This document shows, piece after piece, positions 1 to 8,230 of a stretch of DNA of 64,000 bases. The notes beneath the pieces are model-generated. The model did not search any database. It worked only from the letters and a program-made list of their open reading frames with translations, and was not told where the DNA came from. Source of the DNA: Deltaproteobacteria bacterium. GTDB taxonomy: Bacteria; Myxococcota_C; UBA6777. The number at the start of each line of letters is the position of its first letter. The stretch's first letter is position 1. The position numbers and the translations under genes are program-made. The stretch is taken from positions 20,399 through 84,398 of the forward strand of contig PCBK01000044.1 in the NCBI GenBank assembly GCA_002731275.1, in the 5' to 3' direction.

Positions 1-129
1 TGTTTTCTTTGATATAAGTTATCATGACGACTTCGGGACGTAAAAAAAACGCCACGTGACAACGAGATATACCCACTGAGGTTTGGTCGGGTATGTATAA
101 ATACTTTATGAAAACAGGAGGGTAGAGAC

Positions 130-843
130 ATGGCTCCGCATGTAAATGTTGACGCTTCTTTGCACACAATGGCGACTTTTCTGCACCTTCTCAAGCATCT
201 ACCACGCACAGGATGGGCCGCTCGTGGCCTCTCTACCGTTGAATCCGTTGCGTCTCACTCTCATGGCGCGGCGATATGGGCATGTTGGCTCGCACAGCGC
301 TCGAATCTCAAGCGATCTGAGAGGATCGATCAGCGCGATCCGATCGATCAGTCAGATCGCGGCGCAAGCGCTCCGACTGAAGGCTCCCCTTTACAACTCG
401 AAAAAGTATTGAAGATGGCTTTATTACACGATCTGCCAGAGGCCGTCACGGGGGATCTGATGCCTTCACAAAAGGAGAGCCTGTTTGGTCCCTCTAAAGA
501 CGCGCAGCGAGAGGCGATCGCGGCTGCTGAAGCGCGCTTTTGGGAGACGTTGTTGATGCCCTTTGCACAAAAACAAGGGGACACAGACAAGGCGATCTTT
601 GAAGATTGGCGTGCGCTGTGGGCGGAGTACAGAGAGGGAGAGACACCTGAAGCCAAAATTGTGAAGCAGGCCGACGCGCTCGACTGTGTGATGCAGGCCA
701 TCGTGTATCAAGAGCTTCATGAGCGCTCGCTCTCGGATTTTGCGCGTCTGATCGAGAAAGCCGCAGGGGACGATCCACAACTCAAAGAGGAATTACAGGC
801 GTACTGGCGACAGAGCCTCACCCCCAAAGACCTCCCTTTTTGA
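130..843 (+). CDS. HD-domain 5'-nucleotidase (YfbR/HDDC2-like)
   Basis: This 237-residue protein has the pattern of the HD-domain 5'-deoxynucleotidases (YfbR/HDDC2 family), metal enzymes that dephosphorylate nucleoside 5'-monophosphates in the cytoplasm. The visible family marks are an N-terminal helix followed by RTGW (about residues 26-29), ESVASHSHG with the first metal histidine (38-46), the HDLPE doublet (about 100-104) followed by GDLMP, and a late KQADALD motif supplying another metal aspartate. Length is close to the family's usual 190-240 residues; a hydrophilic stretch at about 57-90 looks like an insertion. The ATG has a strong AGGAGGG ribosome site 9 bases upstream. It stands alone and converges on the RNase M5-like gene. 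Family assignment is firm; the exact nucleotide substrate is inferred. Confidence 0.8.
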   Translation: MAPHVNVDASLHTMATFLHLLKHLPRTGWAARGLSTVESVASHSHGAAIWACWLAQRSNLKRSERIDQRDPIDQSDRGASAPTEGSPLQLEKVLKMALLHDLPEAVTGDLMPSQKESLFGPSKDAQREAIAAAEARFWETLLMPFAQKQGDTDKAIFEDWRALWAEYREGETPEAKIVKQADALDCVMQAIVYQELHERSLSDFARLIEKAAGDDPQLKEELQAYWRQSLTPKDLPF

Positions 844-928
844 GCGAGAGCTGTCTTGGTGGACTTCGCTTGCCTTAAGCCCATCCACTGCCCTCTTGTG
901 TTCGCTTTTTTCTATCCAACGGCCTTAA

Positions 929-1034
929 TGGTCCTCTCGCGAAAAGGACATACAACATCGAGGTCGGACACAAGGCCCGACCCTACGGAAGAAATGCAAC
1001 ATCATGCTCGTGCGTTTACTTCGCGAGAGGACCA
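929..1034. repeat. 15-bp inverted repeat between convergent genes
   Basis: The arms TGGTCCTCTCGCGAA (929-943) and its reverse complement (1020-1034) are perfect and are separated by 76 bases. With one unpaired base the match extends into a TTAA on each outer side. The right arm ends just before the stop codon of the RNase M5-like gene. It could fold as a long-loop hairpin in either transcript; there is no T-run, so it is not a standard terminator. Confidence 0.6.
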
Positions 1035-1035
1035 C

Positions 1036-1584
1036 TTAATCGAGGAGTGAGACTGCGTGTTTGAACTCGCTACGTTCGATACCAAAGTGGTTGAGGCGTC
1101 TGAGGAATTGTTTGGCGTTGGTGTGCCCGATGCTGAGCATTTCGCCGGCGAGGAAGCGACGTCTTTGTGCGTTGGGATGTCCACAAAGGCCGTATTCTTG
1201 GAGGTCAGCGATCGTGAATTGTCCTGTGGAGGTGAGCAGTTCGTATTTACTTTGTGCGAGCGCGTGCCGAATGGCAGCGGGAGAGGCGTACTCAACGCCG
1301 TACTTACCATCTCGCTCTCTGTATCCCTGTTTCTTCGCGAGGAAGGCGTGTTTGGCTCCAGGAATATGCTTGGACAAGATCGCACGGATCTTTTCACCTG
1401 CGTGATCCGGGTCCGTAAAGATGATCAGCCCTGTGCGTTCGTGGATCGCTTGTAGCTCCGCGAGTGTTTTTGGGTTTTGCACACCAAACCCACTGACAGC
1501 AAACAGCTCCGCGTCCACTGCCGCTTTGACCGCTGTGATATCATCTTTTCCTTCGACGACGATGACTTCTTTGATCTTTGCCAT
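1036..1584 (-). CDS. rnmV: Ribonuclease M5-like Toprim protein
   Basis: The 182-residue product matches ribonuclease M5, the Toprim-fold enzyme that trims 5S rRNA precursor. The Toprim glutamate lies in IVVEGKDD (about residues 8-15), the acidic pair in IIFTDPDHAGEKIR (about 54-67), and the conserved KHAF and GVEYASP segments follow at about 78 and 95. Length equals the family norm. The ATG has AGGAGGAA 5 bases upstream, and the gene starts 11 bp after malQ stops, so the two are probably one operon. RNase M5 is best known from Firmicutes, where it neighbours ksgA, so its presence beside malQ in a deltaproteobacterium-like genome is unusual. A related Toprim protein of other function cannot be excluded. 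Confidence 0.8.
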   Translation of the reverse strand: MAKIKEVIVVEGKDDITAVKAAVDAELFAVSGFGVQNPKTLAELQAIHERTGLIIFTDPDHAGEKIRAILSKHIPGAKHAFLAKKQGYRERDGKYGVEYASPAAIRHALAQSKYELLTSTGQFTIADLQEYGLCGHPNAQRRRFLAGEMLSIGHTNAKQFLRRLNHFGIERSEFKHAVSLLD

Positions 1585-1595
1585 GTGTGTTCCTC

Positions 1596-3098
1596 CTATG
1601 CGCGGTTAAAGAGGTGGATCAGGTGTCGAAGATGCTCGAAGGGGTGACGATCCATAAAGTGATGAGGGGTCGCACGCCAAGACCAGTTGTTCTCCGTCGT
1701 ACCCGGCATATTGAAGCGAGCTTCTGCGCCAAGTCCCAAGACATCTTGGAGGGGAATGATCGCCGTGTGGGAGACGGACATCAAGGCCAACCTGATCAAG
1801 AACCAGTGACTCTCATGATCGTCGACGTGGCGTCCCAAGTAATCGAAGAGGCGGTGTTTGTCTTCTTGGCTGGCCTCTGTCTGGAACCAGCCTTTGGCTG
1901 TGTTGTTGTCGTGTGTTCCTGTATATACGATGCTGTTCTTTTCGATGTTGTGGGGCGTGTAGAGGTTGGTCGCGACATCCGGTCCAAACGCAAAGAGGAG
2001 GATTTTCATGCCAGGGAAGCCGAGCGTGTCGAGGAGCTCTCTGACATCATCGGTGATCATGCCGAGGTCTTCTGCGATGAGGGGGAGGTCGCCGAGTGTC
2101 TCTTGAAGAGCTTCGAAGAGAGGGAGTCCTGGTCCTTTTTCCCATTTGCCGTTGATCGCGGTCTCTTCTTCGATGGGGATCTCCCAATAGCCTGCAAAAC
2201 CACGAAAGTGGTCGAGTCTGACAATGTCGAAGATTTCGAGATTGTGCTTCATACGCTCGATCCACCAACTGAAGCCATCTTCCTCCACTTTGTCCCAATC
2301 GTAGACGGGGTTTCCCCAGCGTTGCCCTGTCTCACTGAAGTAATCTGGTGGGGCGCCTGAGACGAACGTTGGGCGCTTGTGCTCATCGAGCTTGAAGTTT
2401 TCTGGGTGTGCCCATGTGTCGGCGCTGTCGTGGTTGACGTAGATGGGGATATCTCCTATCAACTTGCGCTCTTTTTGGCCACAGTACTGCTTGAGTTCAT
2501 CCCACTGTGAGAAGAACAGATATTGTACAAAGCAGGTATATTCGAATGCTTCGTGGTGTTCACGTTTCCATTGTTGGAGTGTCTGTGGGTCGCGATCGCG
2601 GAAGGGGGCAGGCCAATCGACCCAGCTGACGTCGTCAAATTGTCTCTTGAGGTTGACGAACATCGCGTAGTCTTCGAGCCAATATTGGTGTTTTTTACAA
2701 AAACGTTCAAAAGCGCTGCGATCCTGGTGGCTTGTGCGCCATGCCTCGTAAGCGCGTTTGAGCAGGCCCATCTTCCACTCTGTGACGGCGGGAAAGTCGA
2801 CGTGGTCAATGGGAAATTCTGTCGGCGGTGTGAGCGCGTCTTGCGGGAGCAGCTGTGCGTCATGTAAGCGCTGTGGGCTGATCATGAGTGGGTTTCCTGC
2901 GAAGGCGGAGTCACTGCTGTAGGGGGAGTTTCCAAAGGTGGGGGAGGTTGGGTTGAGGGGAAGAAGCTGCCAGTAAGTCAGGTTGTATTCTGTCAGAAAA
3001 TCGACGAATTGGTGTGCGGCTGTGCCGAGATCGCCGATCCCGTAGCTCGATGGCAAGGAAGTGATGTGAAATAGGATTCCGCTTTTACGGGACATCAT
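1596..3098 (-). CDS. malQ: 4-alpha-glucanotransferase (amylomaltase, GH77)
   Basis: This is a 500-residue GH77 amylomaltase, which transfers alpha-1,4-glucan chains between maltodextrins in glycogen and maltose metabolism. It opens with the typical SGILFHITSLPS segment. The catalytic nucleophile is in VRLDHFRG (Asp near residue 296), the acid/base in IAEDLG (Glu near 343) and the transition-state Asp in TGTHDNNT (near 397). Length fits bacterial MalQ (about 500). An ATG six codons earlier lacks a ribosome site, whereas AAAGG lies 10 bases before the chosen ATG. The neighbouring rnmV-like gene follows after 11 bp. No glycogen genes are adjacent in the window. Confidence 0.93.
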   Translation of the reverse strand: MMSRKSGILFHITSLPSSYGIGDLGTAAHQFVDFLTEYNLTYWQLLPLNPTSPTFGNSPYSSDSAFAGNPLMISPQRLHDAQLLPQDALTPPTEFPIDHVDFPAVTEWKMGLLKRAYEAWRTSHQDRSAFERFCKKHQYWLEDYAMFVNLKRQFDDVSWVDWPAPFRDRDPQTLQQWKREHHEAFEYTCFVQYLFFSQWDELKQYCGQKERKLIGDIPIYVNHDSADTWAHPENFKLDEHKRPTFVSGAPPDYFSETGQRWGNPVYDWDKVEEDGFSWWIERMKHNLEIFDIVRLDHFRGFAGYWEIPIEEETAINGKWEKGPGLPLFEALQETLGDLPLIAEDLGMITDDVRELLDTLGFPGMKILLFAFGPDVATNLYTPHNIEKNSIVYTGTHDNNTAKGWFQTEASQEDKHRLFDYLGRHVDDHESHWFLIRLALMSVSHTAIIPLQDVLGLGAEARFNMPGTTENNWSWRATPHHFMDRHPFEHLRHLIHLFNRA

Positions 3099-3133
3099 CA
3101 GACTCAAACCTTTCATGTTGGTGAAGCGCGAAG

Positions 3134-3154
3134 CCCCCTTTCTTCAGGAGGGGG
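3134..3154 (-). other. Hairpin in the malQ leader
   Basis: CCCCCT (3134-3139) and AGGGGG (3149-3154) form a 6-bp GC stem that ends 36 bases upstream of the malQ start in its presumed 5' leader. It may affect translation or be incidental. Confidence 0.3.
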
Positions 3155-3361
3155 AGGGAGCACAAACGAGGTGCAATATACCAAAGTCTCCCAGAAAGAC
3201 ATACCCTTTTGGCGTTCTTTTTGTGCCTGTGTGGAGAAAAAGTGTCTTGGGTTTGGCGTCTTTGTGTGGGAGGTTGTATATTGAGTGAAGAGAAAGAACC
3301 ATCCCTTGCGCTGCCTCATGATGACGAGCTGTGAAGGGGGTGTTTGCGTAAAGGATTGATT

Positions 3362-3904
3362 ATGTCGAATGTATCTCCATCACAGCGACCCTACAACGCT
3401 CTGAAGAGGGCTTTTGGGTGGGTTGTGTTTGTCTGCGTGGGGCTCTTATTCTGTGGTTGCCCACCTGCCGAGACGATCAAGAAACAAGAAGTGATCGCAC
3501 CCAAATCTCAATTGTACAAGCGCGCACGTTTGTTCAACGGCCTCTTGCGTTGGAAAGCATACCAACGCGCCAAGCCCTACGTCAGCACCAAGCACCGCGC
3601 GTCATTTATGTTGAAGTGGGAGGGGCAGCGCGGAAAGATGCGCATCACCGGTTACTCCATCCGTGACGTGACCTTTGAGGGAGAGGGCAAGCGCGCGGTT
3701 GTTCTCGTGTCGCAACAACGTTACACCCTGCCTTCTGTGACCGTGAAGAGTGTGTTGTTGCAACAACTCTGGGAGTCCAAGCAGGGACTTTGGTTTTACA
3801 AAGGCGAGAAGAAAAAGACCCCCACAAAAGTGTCCCCCACACCCTCCAAAACAACCTCCTCTTCAAAGACTGCGCCTCCCAAGACACGCCCCGCCAAGCC
3901 ATAA
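3362..3904 (+). CDS. Small membrane-anchored or lipoprotein of unknown function
   Basis: I do not recognise this 180-residue protein. It has a basic N-terminus, a hydrophobic stretch (WVVFVCVGLLFCGC, about residues 19-32) that could be a lipoprotein signal ending at Cys, though the lipobox is atypical, then a small alpha/beta region of about 100 residues and a low-complexity Lys/Thr/Ser/Pro tail from about 145. The tail looks disordered or cell-wall/membrane spanning. The ATG at 3362 has AAAGGA six bases upstream; a TTG six codons earlier has no support. It is divergent from malQ and followed by the M20 peptidase gene after 145 bp. Confidence 0.6.
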   Translation: MSNVSPSQRPYNALKRAFGWVVFVCVGLLFCGCPPAETIKKQEVIAPKSQLYKRARLFNGLLRWKAYQRAKPYVSTKHRASFMLKWEGQRGKMRITGYSIRDVTFEGEGKRAVVLVSQQRYTLPSVTVKSVLLQQLWESKQGLWFYKGEKKKTPTKVSPTPSKTTSSSKTAPPKTRPAKP

Positions 3905-4049
3905 TATCCTACAATGTGGGGCTTTTTCTGAGTGTATGAGGTGCATTTTTGTGCGACCTCTGGTAGGAAAGAGCAAGACATTTGTTGGACAGCGGTGCAT
4001 TGCACCATCCGTTGATATACTGTTTTTGCGACCATGAGGAATAGTAAAC

Positions 4050-5402
4050 ATGCCTTTACAGTGGAGTCATGTCGATTGGACATCTGTTGGTGAAGAAGCG
4101 ACTCGTGATCTACAACAACTCTTGCGCATTGATTCGAGCAATCCGCCTGGGAATGAGGTGGAGGCAGCCGACTTTGTCGCTGAACGACTGCGAGAGGATG
4201 GATTGGAGCCGACGATCCTGACCTCTGCGCCTGATCGAGTGAACGTCATCACCCGCATTGAAGGGAGTGAAGACCTCGCCCCCTTGCTACTCAGCGCACA
4301 TCTCGATGTCGTCCCTGCACATGAAGACAATTGGCGATACCCGCCCTTCGCCGGTGAACGGAAAGAGGGCTTTTTGTGGGGACGCGGTGCCATCGACATG
4401 AAGAACATGGTGGTCATGTCCATGTGGATGATGAAGCTGATCAAGCGAATGGGGCAGCCCAAACGGACTGTGATTTTTGCAGCCGTCGCCGACGAAGAGG
4501 CCGGTTGTCACTACGGTTCACACTGGCTCGTCGATCATCACCCTGACCAGATCCGGGCCGGGTATATGATCAGCGAGCTTGGAGGTTTTACGCTCCACTT
4601 GATGGGCAAACGCTTTTACCCGATTCAGGTCGCCGAGAAGGGACAGGTTGAGCTGTTGATGCGGACACGTGGCACAAAAGGTCATGGTTCCATGCCCAAG
4701 AGGCGCTCCTCTAATACCAAGCTCGCCGAGGCCATCGCGAAGATCGGCAAAACAAAGCTCCCCAGGCATATGATCCCCATTCAGCAACACTTTCTCAACG
4801 AAGTCTCCAATCACCTGCCATTTCCTGCAAATAAACTCTTTCCGCTACTCGGTACACCACTCGGTGAGCAGCTGATGCGCATCCTCCCTGATGAACAATC
4901 GGAGCCGCTCGACGCGAATATGCGCAACACTGTCGCCGCGACCGTACTCGAAGCCGGCGGGAAGGGGGAGCGCAATGTGATCCCTGGCGAGTCGAGAGCA
5001 TGGCTGGATGCCCGGATTATCCCAGGACAGCAACCCGAAGACGTGATCCGCGAGCTTCGTGCGGTGATCGGAGACGAGCCTGAGTTGGAGATCCTCGATG
5101 CTCAATTGCCCGTGTGGATCGATGATTATCAGGATGATTTATTTGGTTTGATGTGCGAGGCTATTCGTCGTCACGATCCAGAAGGTATCCCTGTCCCTTA
5201 TTTGCTTCCTGGTTTTACGGACGCAAAAGCGTACAATCGCCTGGGCATTCGGTGTTATGGGTTTGCGCCTCTTCAGCTTCCCAAAGATGTCTCCTTCTCT
5301 GGTCTTTTCCACAACGTCAACGAACGTATCCCTGTGGATGGGTTTCAATGGGGCCTGAAAACGCTCGCTGATGTCGTCACTTCCTTTGCAGGTGCGCGAT
5401 GA
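4050..5402 (+). CDS. M20-family zinc metallopeptidase
   Basis: This 450-residue protein is an M20/M25/M40 di-zinc amidohydrolase, the group that includes ArgE, DapE and carboxypeptidases of the PM20D type. The zinc ligands are visible: His in SAHLDVVP (about residue 91), the bridging Asp in GRGAIDMKN (about 123), the catalytic Glu pair in ADEEAG (about 157), and the late His in LFHNVNERIP (about 426). The dimerisation/lid domain sits between about 195 and 330 (GTKGHGSMP). There is no signal peptide, so it should be cytoplasmic. Its substrate cannot be chosen from sequence; the length (450) fits peptidase-type members better than ArgE. It precedes gcdH by 46 bp and may be co-transcribed with it. 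Confidence 0.88.
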   Translation: MPLQWSHVDWTSVGEEATRDLQQLLRIDSSNPPGNEVEAADFVAERLREDGLEPTILTSAPDRVNVITRIEGSEDLAPLLLSAHLDVVPAHEDNWRYPPFAGERKEGFLWGRGAIDMKNMVVMSMWMMKLIKRMGQPKRTVIFAAVADEEAGCHYGSHWLVDHHPDQIRAGYMISELGGFTLHLMGKRFYPIQVAEKGQVELLMRTRGTKGHGSMPKRRSSNTKLAEAIAKIGKTKLPRHMIPIQQHFLNEVSNHLPFPANKLFPLLGTPLGEQLMRILPDEQSEPLDANMRNTVAATVLEAGGKGERNVIPGESRAWLDARIIPGQQPEDVIRELRAVIGDEPELEILDAQLPVWIDDYQDDLFGLMCEAIRRHDPEGIPVPYLLPGFTDAKAYNRLGIRCYGFAPLQLPKDVSFSGLFHNVNERIPVDGFQWGLKTLADVVTSFAGAR

Positions 5403-5448
5403 CTGACTATCTTGTATGTGTAGGGCCGTTGGATGAAAGGAGGACGTG

Positions 5449-6618
5449 ATGTCATTTCAAGGCGTAGATTTTTTGAACATTGACAGCCAGTTACAAGAAG
5501 AAGAACGCATCACACGGGACAAGATCCGGGAGTTTGTCGACGCCCAGATCATCCCAGGGATCGAAGAGCACTTCGAAGCCCATACGTTCCCCGATGAGAT
5601 CGTCCCCAAGTTAGGGGCGCAAGGTCTCCTTGGGCCTTTTGTTCCCGAGCGCTATGGTGGCTCGGACAGCTCGTATGTCGTGTATGGATTGATCTGCCAG
5701 GAGCTTGAGCGAGGCGACTCTGGTGTGAGGAGTTTTTGCTCGGTGCAGTCGAGTCTTGTGATGTTTCCAATCTGGAAGTTTGGTGACGAAGAGCAACGTA
5801 TGAAGTGGCTTCCCAGGCTCGCAGCTGGAGAGGCGATCGGCTGCTTTGGCCTGACTGAGCCGGACTTTGGTTCAAACCCTGGGGGGATGTTGACGCGGGC
5901 CAAACGTGATGGTGATGCGTACGTGCTCAACGGGACGAAGCGCTGGATCACCAACGCTGATATCGCTGATGTCTGTATCGTGTGGGCCAAAGACGATGAT
6001 GACCAGATCGGTGCCTTTTTGGTCGAGAAGGGGACACCAGGACTCGAACAGGTCGAGATCAAGCGTAAGTATTCGTTGCGAGCGTCCCATACAGGTGAGC
6101 TGGTGATGGAGGATTGTCGAATCCCTGTGGCCAACCGACTGCCTGACGCTGTTGGGCTCAAGGCGGCGCTGATGTGTTTGAATTCGGCCCGCTACGGGAT
6201 CATTTGGGGGGCACTTGGTGCGGCGATGGCCTGTTACGATGTGGCGCTGTCCTACGCAAAAGATCGCGTCCAATTTTCTCGTCCTATCGCGGGATACCAG
6301 ATGATCCAGGAACAACTCGTGAAGATGCTCACAGAGATCAGCAAGGGACAACTCCTGGCGCTGCATATTGGACGCCTTCAGGACGCTGGGACGGGACGTC
6401 ATGTCCATGTCTCTATGGGGAAAATGAACAACGTGAGGATGGCCATTGAGATCGCACGTAGCGCGAGAGAGTTACTCGGCGCCAATGGCATCACCTCTGA
6501 GTACCCCATTATCCGACATATGTTGAATCTCGAAAGTGTTCTGACCTACGAAGGCACCGAGAATATGCACAAGCTGATCATCGGAAAAGATATCACTGGG
6601 TTGGCCGCCTTTGAATGA
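5449..6618 (+). CDS. gcdH: Glutaryl-CoA dehydrogenase-like acyl-CoA dehydrogenase
   Basis: The 389-residue product is a flavin acyl-CoA dehydrogenase. The segments SFCSVQSSLVM (about residues 91-101), GLTEPDFGSNP (about 135) and ARYGIIWGALGA (about 248) match glutaryl-CoA dehydrogenase, and the catalytic Glu is in the late TYEGTEN motif (about residue 368). The enzyme oxidises and decarboxylates glutaryl-CoA to crotonyl-CoA in lysine and tryptophan breakdown. The following gene encodes an ALDH7-like dehydrogenase that acts earlier in lysine catabolism, which supports the assignment. The ATG at 5449 has AAAGGAGG five bases upstream; the GTG one codon earlier is too close to it. Confidence 0.87.
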   Translation: MSFQGVDFLNIDSQLQEEERITRDKIREFVDAQIIPGIEEHFEAHTFPDEIVPKLGAQGLLGPFVPERYGGSDSSYVVYGLICQELERGDSGVRSFCSVQSSLVMFPIWKFGDEEQRMKWLPRLAAGEAIGCFGLTEPDFGSNPGGMLTRAKRDGDAYVLNGTKRWITNADIADVCIVWAKDDDDQIGAFLVEKGTPGLEQVEIKRKYSLRASHTGELVMEDCRIPVANRLPDAVGLKAALMCLNSARYGIIWGALGAAMACYDVALSYAKDRVQFSRPIAGYQMIQEQLVKMLTEISKGQLLALHIGRLQDAGTGRHVHVSMGKMNNVRMAIEIARSARELLGANGITSEYPIIRHMLNLESVLTYEGTENMHKLIIGKDITGLAAFE

Positions 6619-6653
6619 GGTGGTCAGGGTACATTCGCCTAAAGGAGAGCGTG

Positions 6654-8177
6654 ATGAAAGAAGTGTTAGAGAGTTTAGGATTACAAGACCAAAACAAGGG
6701 CGCCTGTTGGGGAGCAAACGGGTGGATCGAGGAGACGGAACCCACCTGGATCGATTCGTTTAACCCTTCGACCAACGAGAGCATCGCGCAGGCCGCCTTG
6801 GTAGGTGAAGACACATACGAGCAGATCGTGACAAAAGCCCAGGAGGCGTTTACGACTTGGCGTCGTATGCCTGCGCCCAAGCGAGGGGAGATCATACGTG
6901 AGCTTGGTGATGAGCTACGTCGTCTCAAAGAACCTCTTGGGAAACTCGTCTCTTTGGAGATGGGAAAGATCTTGCAAGAGGGCCTTGGAGAGGTGCAGGA
7001 GATGATCGATATCTGCGATCTCGCCGTCGGGATGTCTCGCCAACTGTACGGGCGGACTATGCACTCCGAGCGACCCGAACACAGGATGTATGAACAGTGG
7101 CACCCTCTCGGTCCCATTGGCATCATCACGTCGTTCAACTTTCCTGTCGCCGTGTGGGCCTGGAACGCGGCTGTTGCGGCTGTTTGTGGGAACACGATGA
7201 TTTGGAAGCCCTCTCCCAAAACACCTCTTACGGCCATCGCGATCCAGCATATTTGCAACCGTCTGATGGAGCGCCACCAGATCGAAGGTGTGTTTAACTT
7301 GATCGTCGGTGATGTCCCTGTCGGCGTAAAGATGTCGAATGATCCCCGGCTTCCCTTGATCTCTGCAACAGGTTCCACGCGTATGGGGAAAGCCGTCGCG
7401 CAGGCTGTCGCAGGGCGCTTGGGACGTTCATTACTTGAGCTCGGTGGAAACAACGCGGTTATCGTCGATGAAACTGCCGATTTGGAGCTCGTGTTGCCCG
7501 CGGTCTTGTTCGGTGCAGTGGGGACGGCTGGACAACGTTGCACGACGACGAGGCGATTGATCGTTCATCGTTCGGTTGTGCATACATTGACCGAACGACT
7601 GGTCCGTGCATATGGACAGATTACAATTGGTGACCCCCTGGAAGAGGGCACGTTGATGGGACCATTGATCGATGAAGACGCTGTCCTCCTGATGATGGAT
7701 GCGATCGAGCAAGCCAAAAAGGCCGGCGCGCAGATCCTCTGTGGAGGTGAGCGCATCGAAGGAAAAGGCCATTACGTGACGCCATGTTTGATCCGCGCTG
7801 AGTCGCAGTATCCGATCATTCACCACGAGACGTTCGCGCCCATTTTGTACATCATGTCGTACGAAACACTCGATGAAGCGATCGCGCTTCAAAATGCTGT
7901 CCCACAAGGTTTGTCCTCGGCCATCTTCACGAGCAATCTTTTGCACTCTGAGCGGTTTTTGTCCGTAGGTGGTTCCGACTGTGGGATCGCGAACGTCAAT
8001 ATTGGCACGTCTGGTGCTGAAATTGGCGGTGCGTTCGGTGGTGAGAAGGAGACAGGTGGTGGACGTGAGGCTGGCTCGGATTCGTGGAAGGCTTACATGC
8101 GCCGACAGACTAACACGATCAACTACTCACATGAGCTGCCGCTCGCACAGGGGATCAAATTCTCGGTGGGTGAATAG
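6654..8177 (+). CDS. ALDH7-type aldehyde dehydrogenase (aminoadipate semialdehyde)
   Basis: This 507-residue protein is an NAD-dependent aldehyde dehydrogenase of the ALDH7 group (alpha-aminoadipic semialdehyde / piperideine-6-carboxylate dehydrogenase, antiquitin). The general-base Glu is in LLELGGNNA (about residue 262) and the nucleophilic Cys in GTAGQRCTTTRR (about 296); the NNA and TTRR variants are characteristic of this subgroup, as is the late GGAFGGEKETGGGREAGS stretch. It is predicted to oxidise aminoadipate semialdehyde in lysine catabolism, feeding the glutaryl-CoA step of the gene 35 bp upstream. AAAGGAG precedes the ATG at 6654; in-frame codons upstream overlap gcdH and lack a ribosome site. 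Confidence 0.88.
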   Translation: MKEVLESLGLQDQNKGACWGANGWIEETEPTWIDSFNPSTNESIAQAALVGEDTYEQIVTKAQEAFTTWRRMPAPKRGEIIRELGDELRRLKEPLGKLVSLEMGKILQEGLGEVQEMIDICDLAVGMSRQLYGRTMHSERPEHRMYEQWHPLGPIGIITSFNFPVAVWAWNAAVAAVCGNTMIWKPSPKTPLTAIAIQHICNRLMERHQIEGVFNLIVGDVPVGVKMSNDPRLPLISATGSTRMGKAVAQAVAGRLGRSLLELGGNNAVIVDETADLELVLPAVLFGAVGTAGQRCTTTRRLIVHRSVVHTLTERLVRAYGQITIGDPLEEGTLMGPLIDEDAVLLMMDAIEQAKKAGAQILCGGERIEGKGHYVTPCLIRAESQYPIIHHETFAPILYIMSYETLDEAIALQNAVPQGLSSAIFTSNLLHSERFLSVGGSDCGIANVNIGTSGAEIGGAFGGEKETGGGREAGSDSWKAYMRRQTNTINYSHELPLAQGIKFSVGE

Positions 8178-8230
8178 TTTTGTAGGAGAAGGGGAGTAGA
8201 GGGGTTTTGCTCAGAGAGGAAGGGGAATGA

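Noticed and set aside
6593..7543. Minus-strand reading of 316 codons over the ALDH gene
   Set aside because: It lies antisense to a well-supported enzyme and has low-complexity composition.
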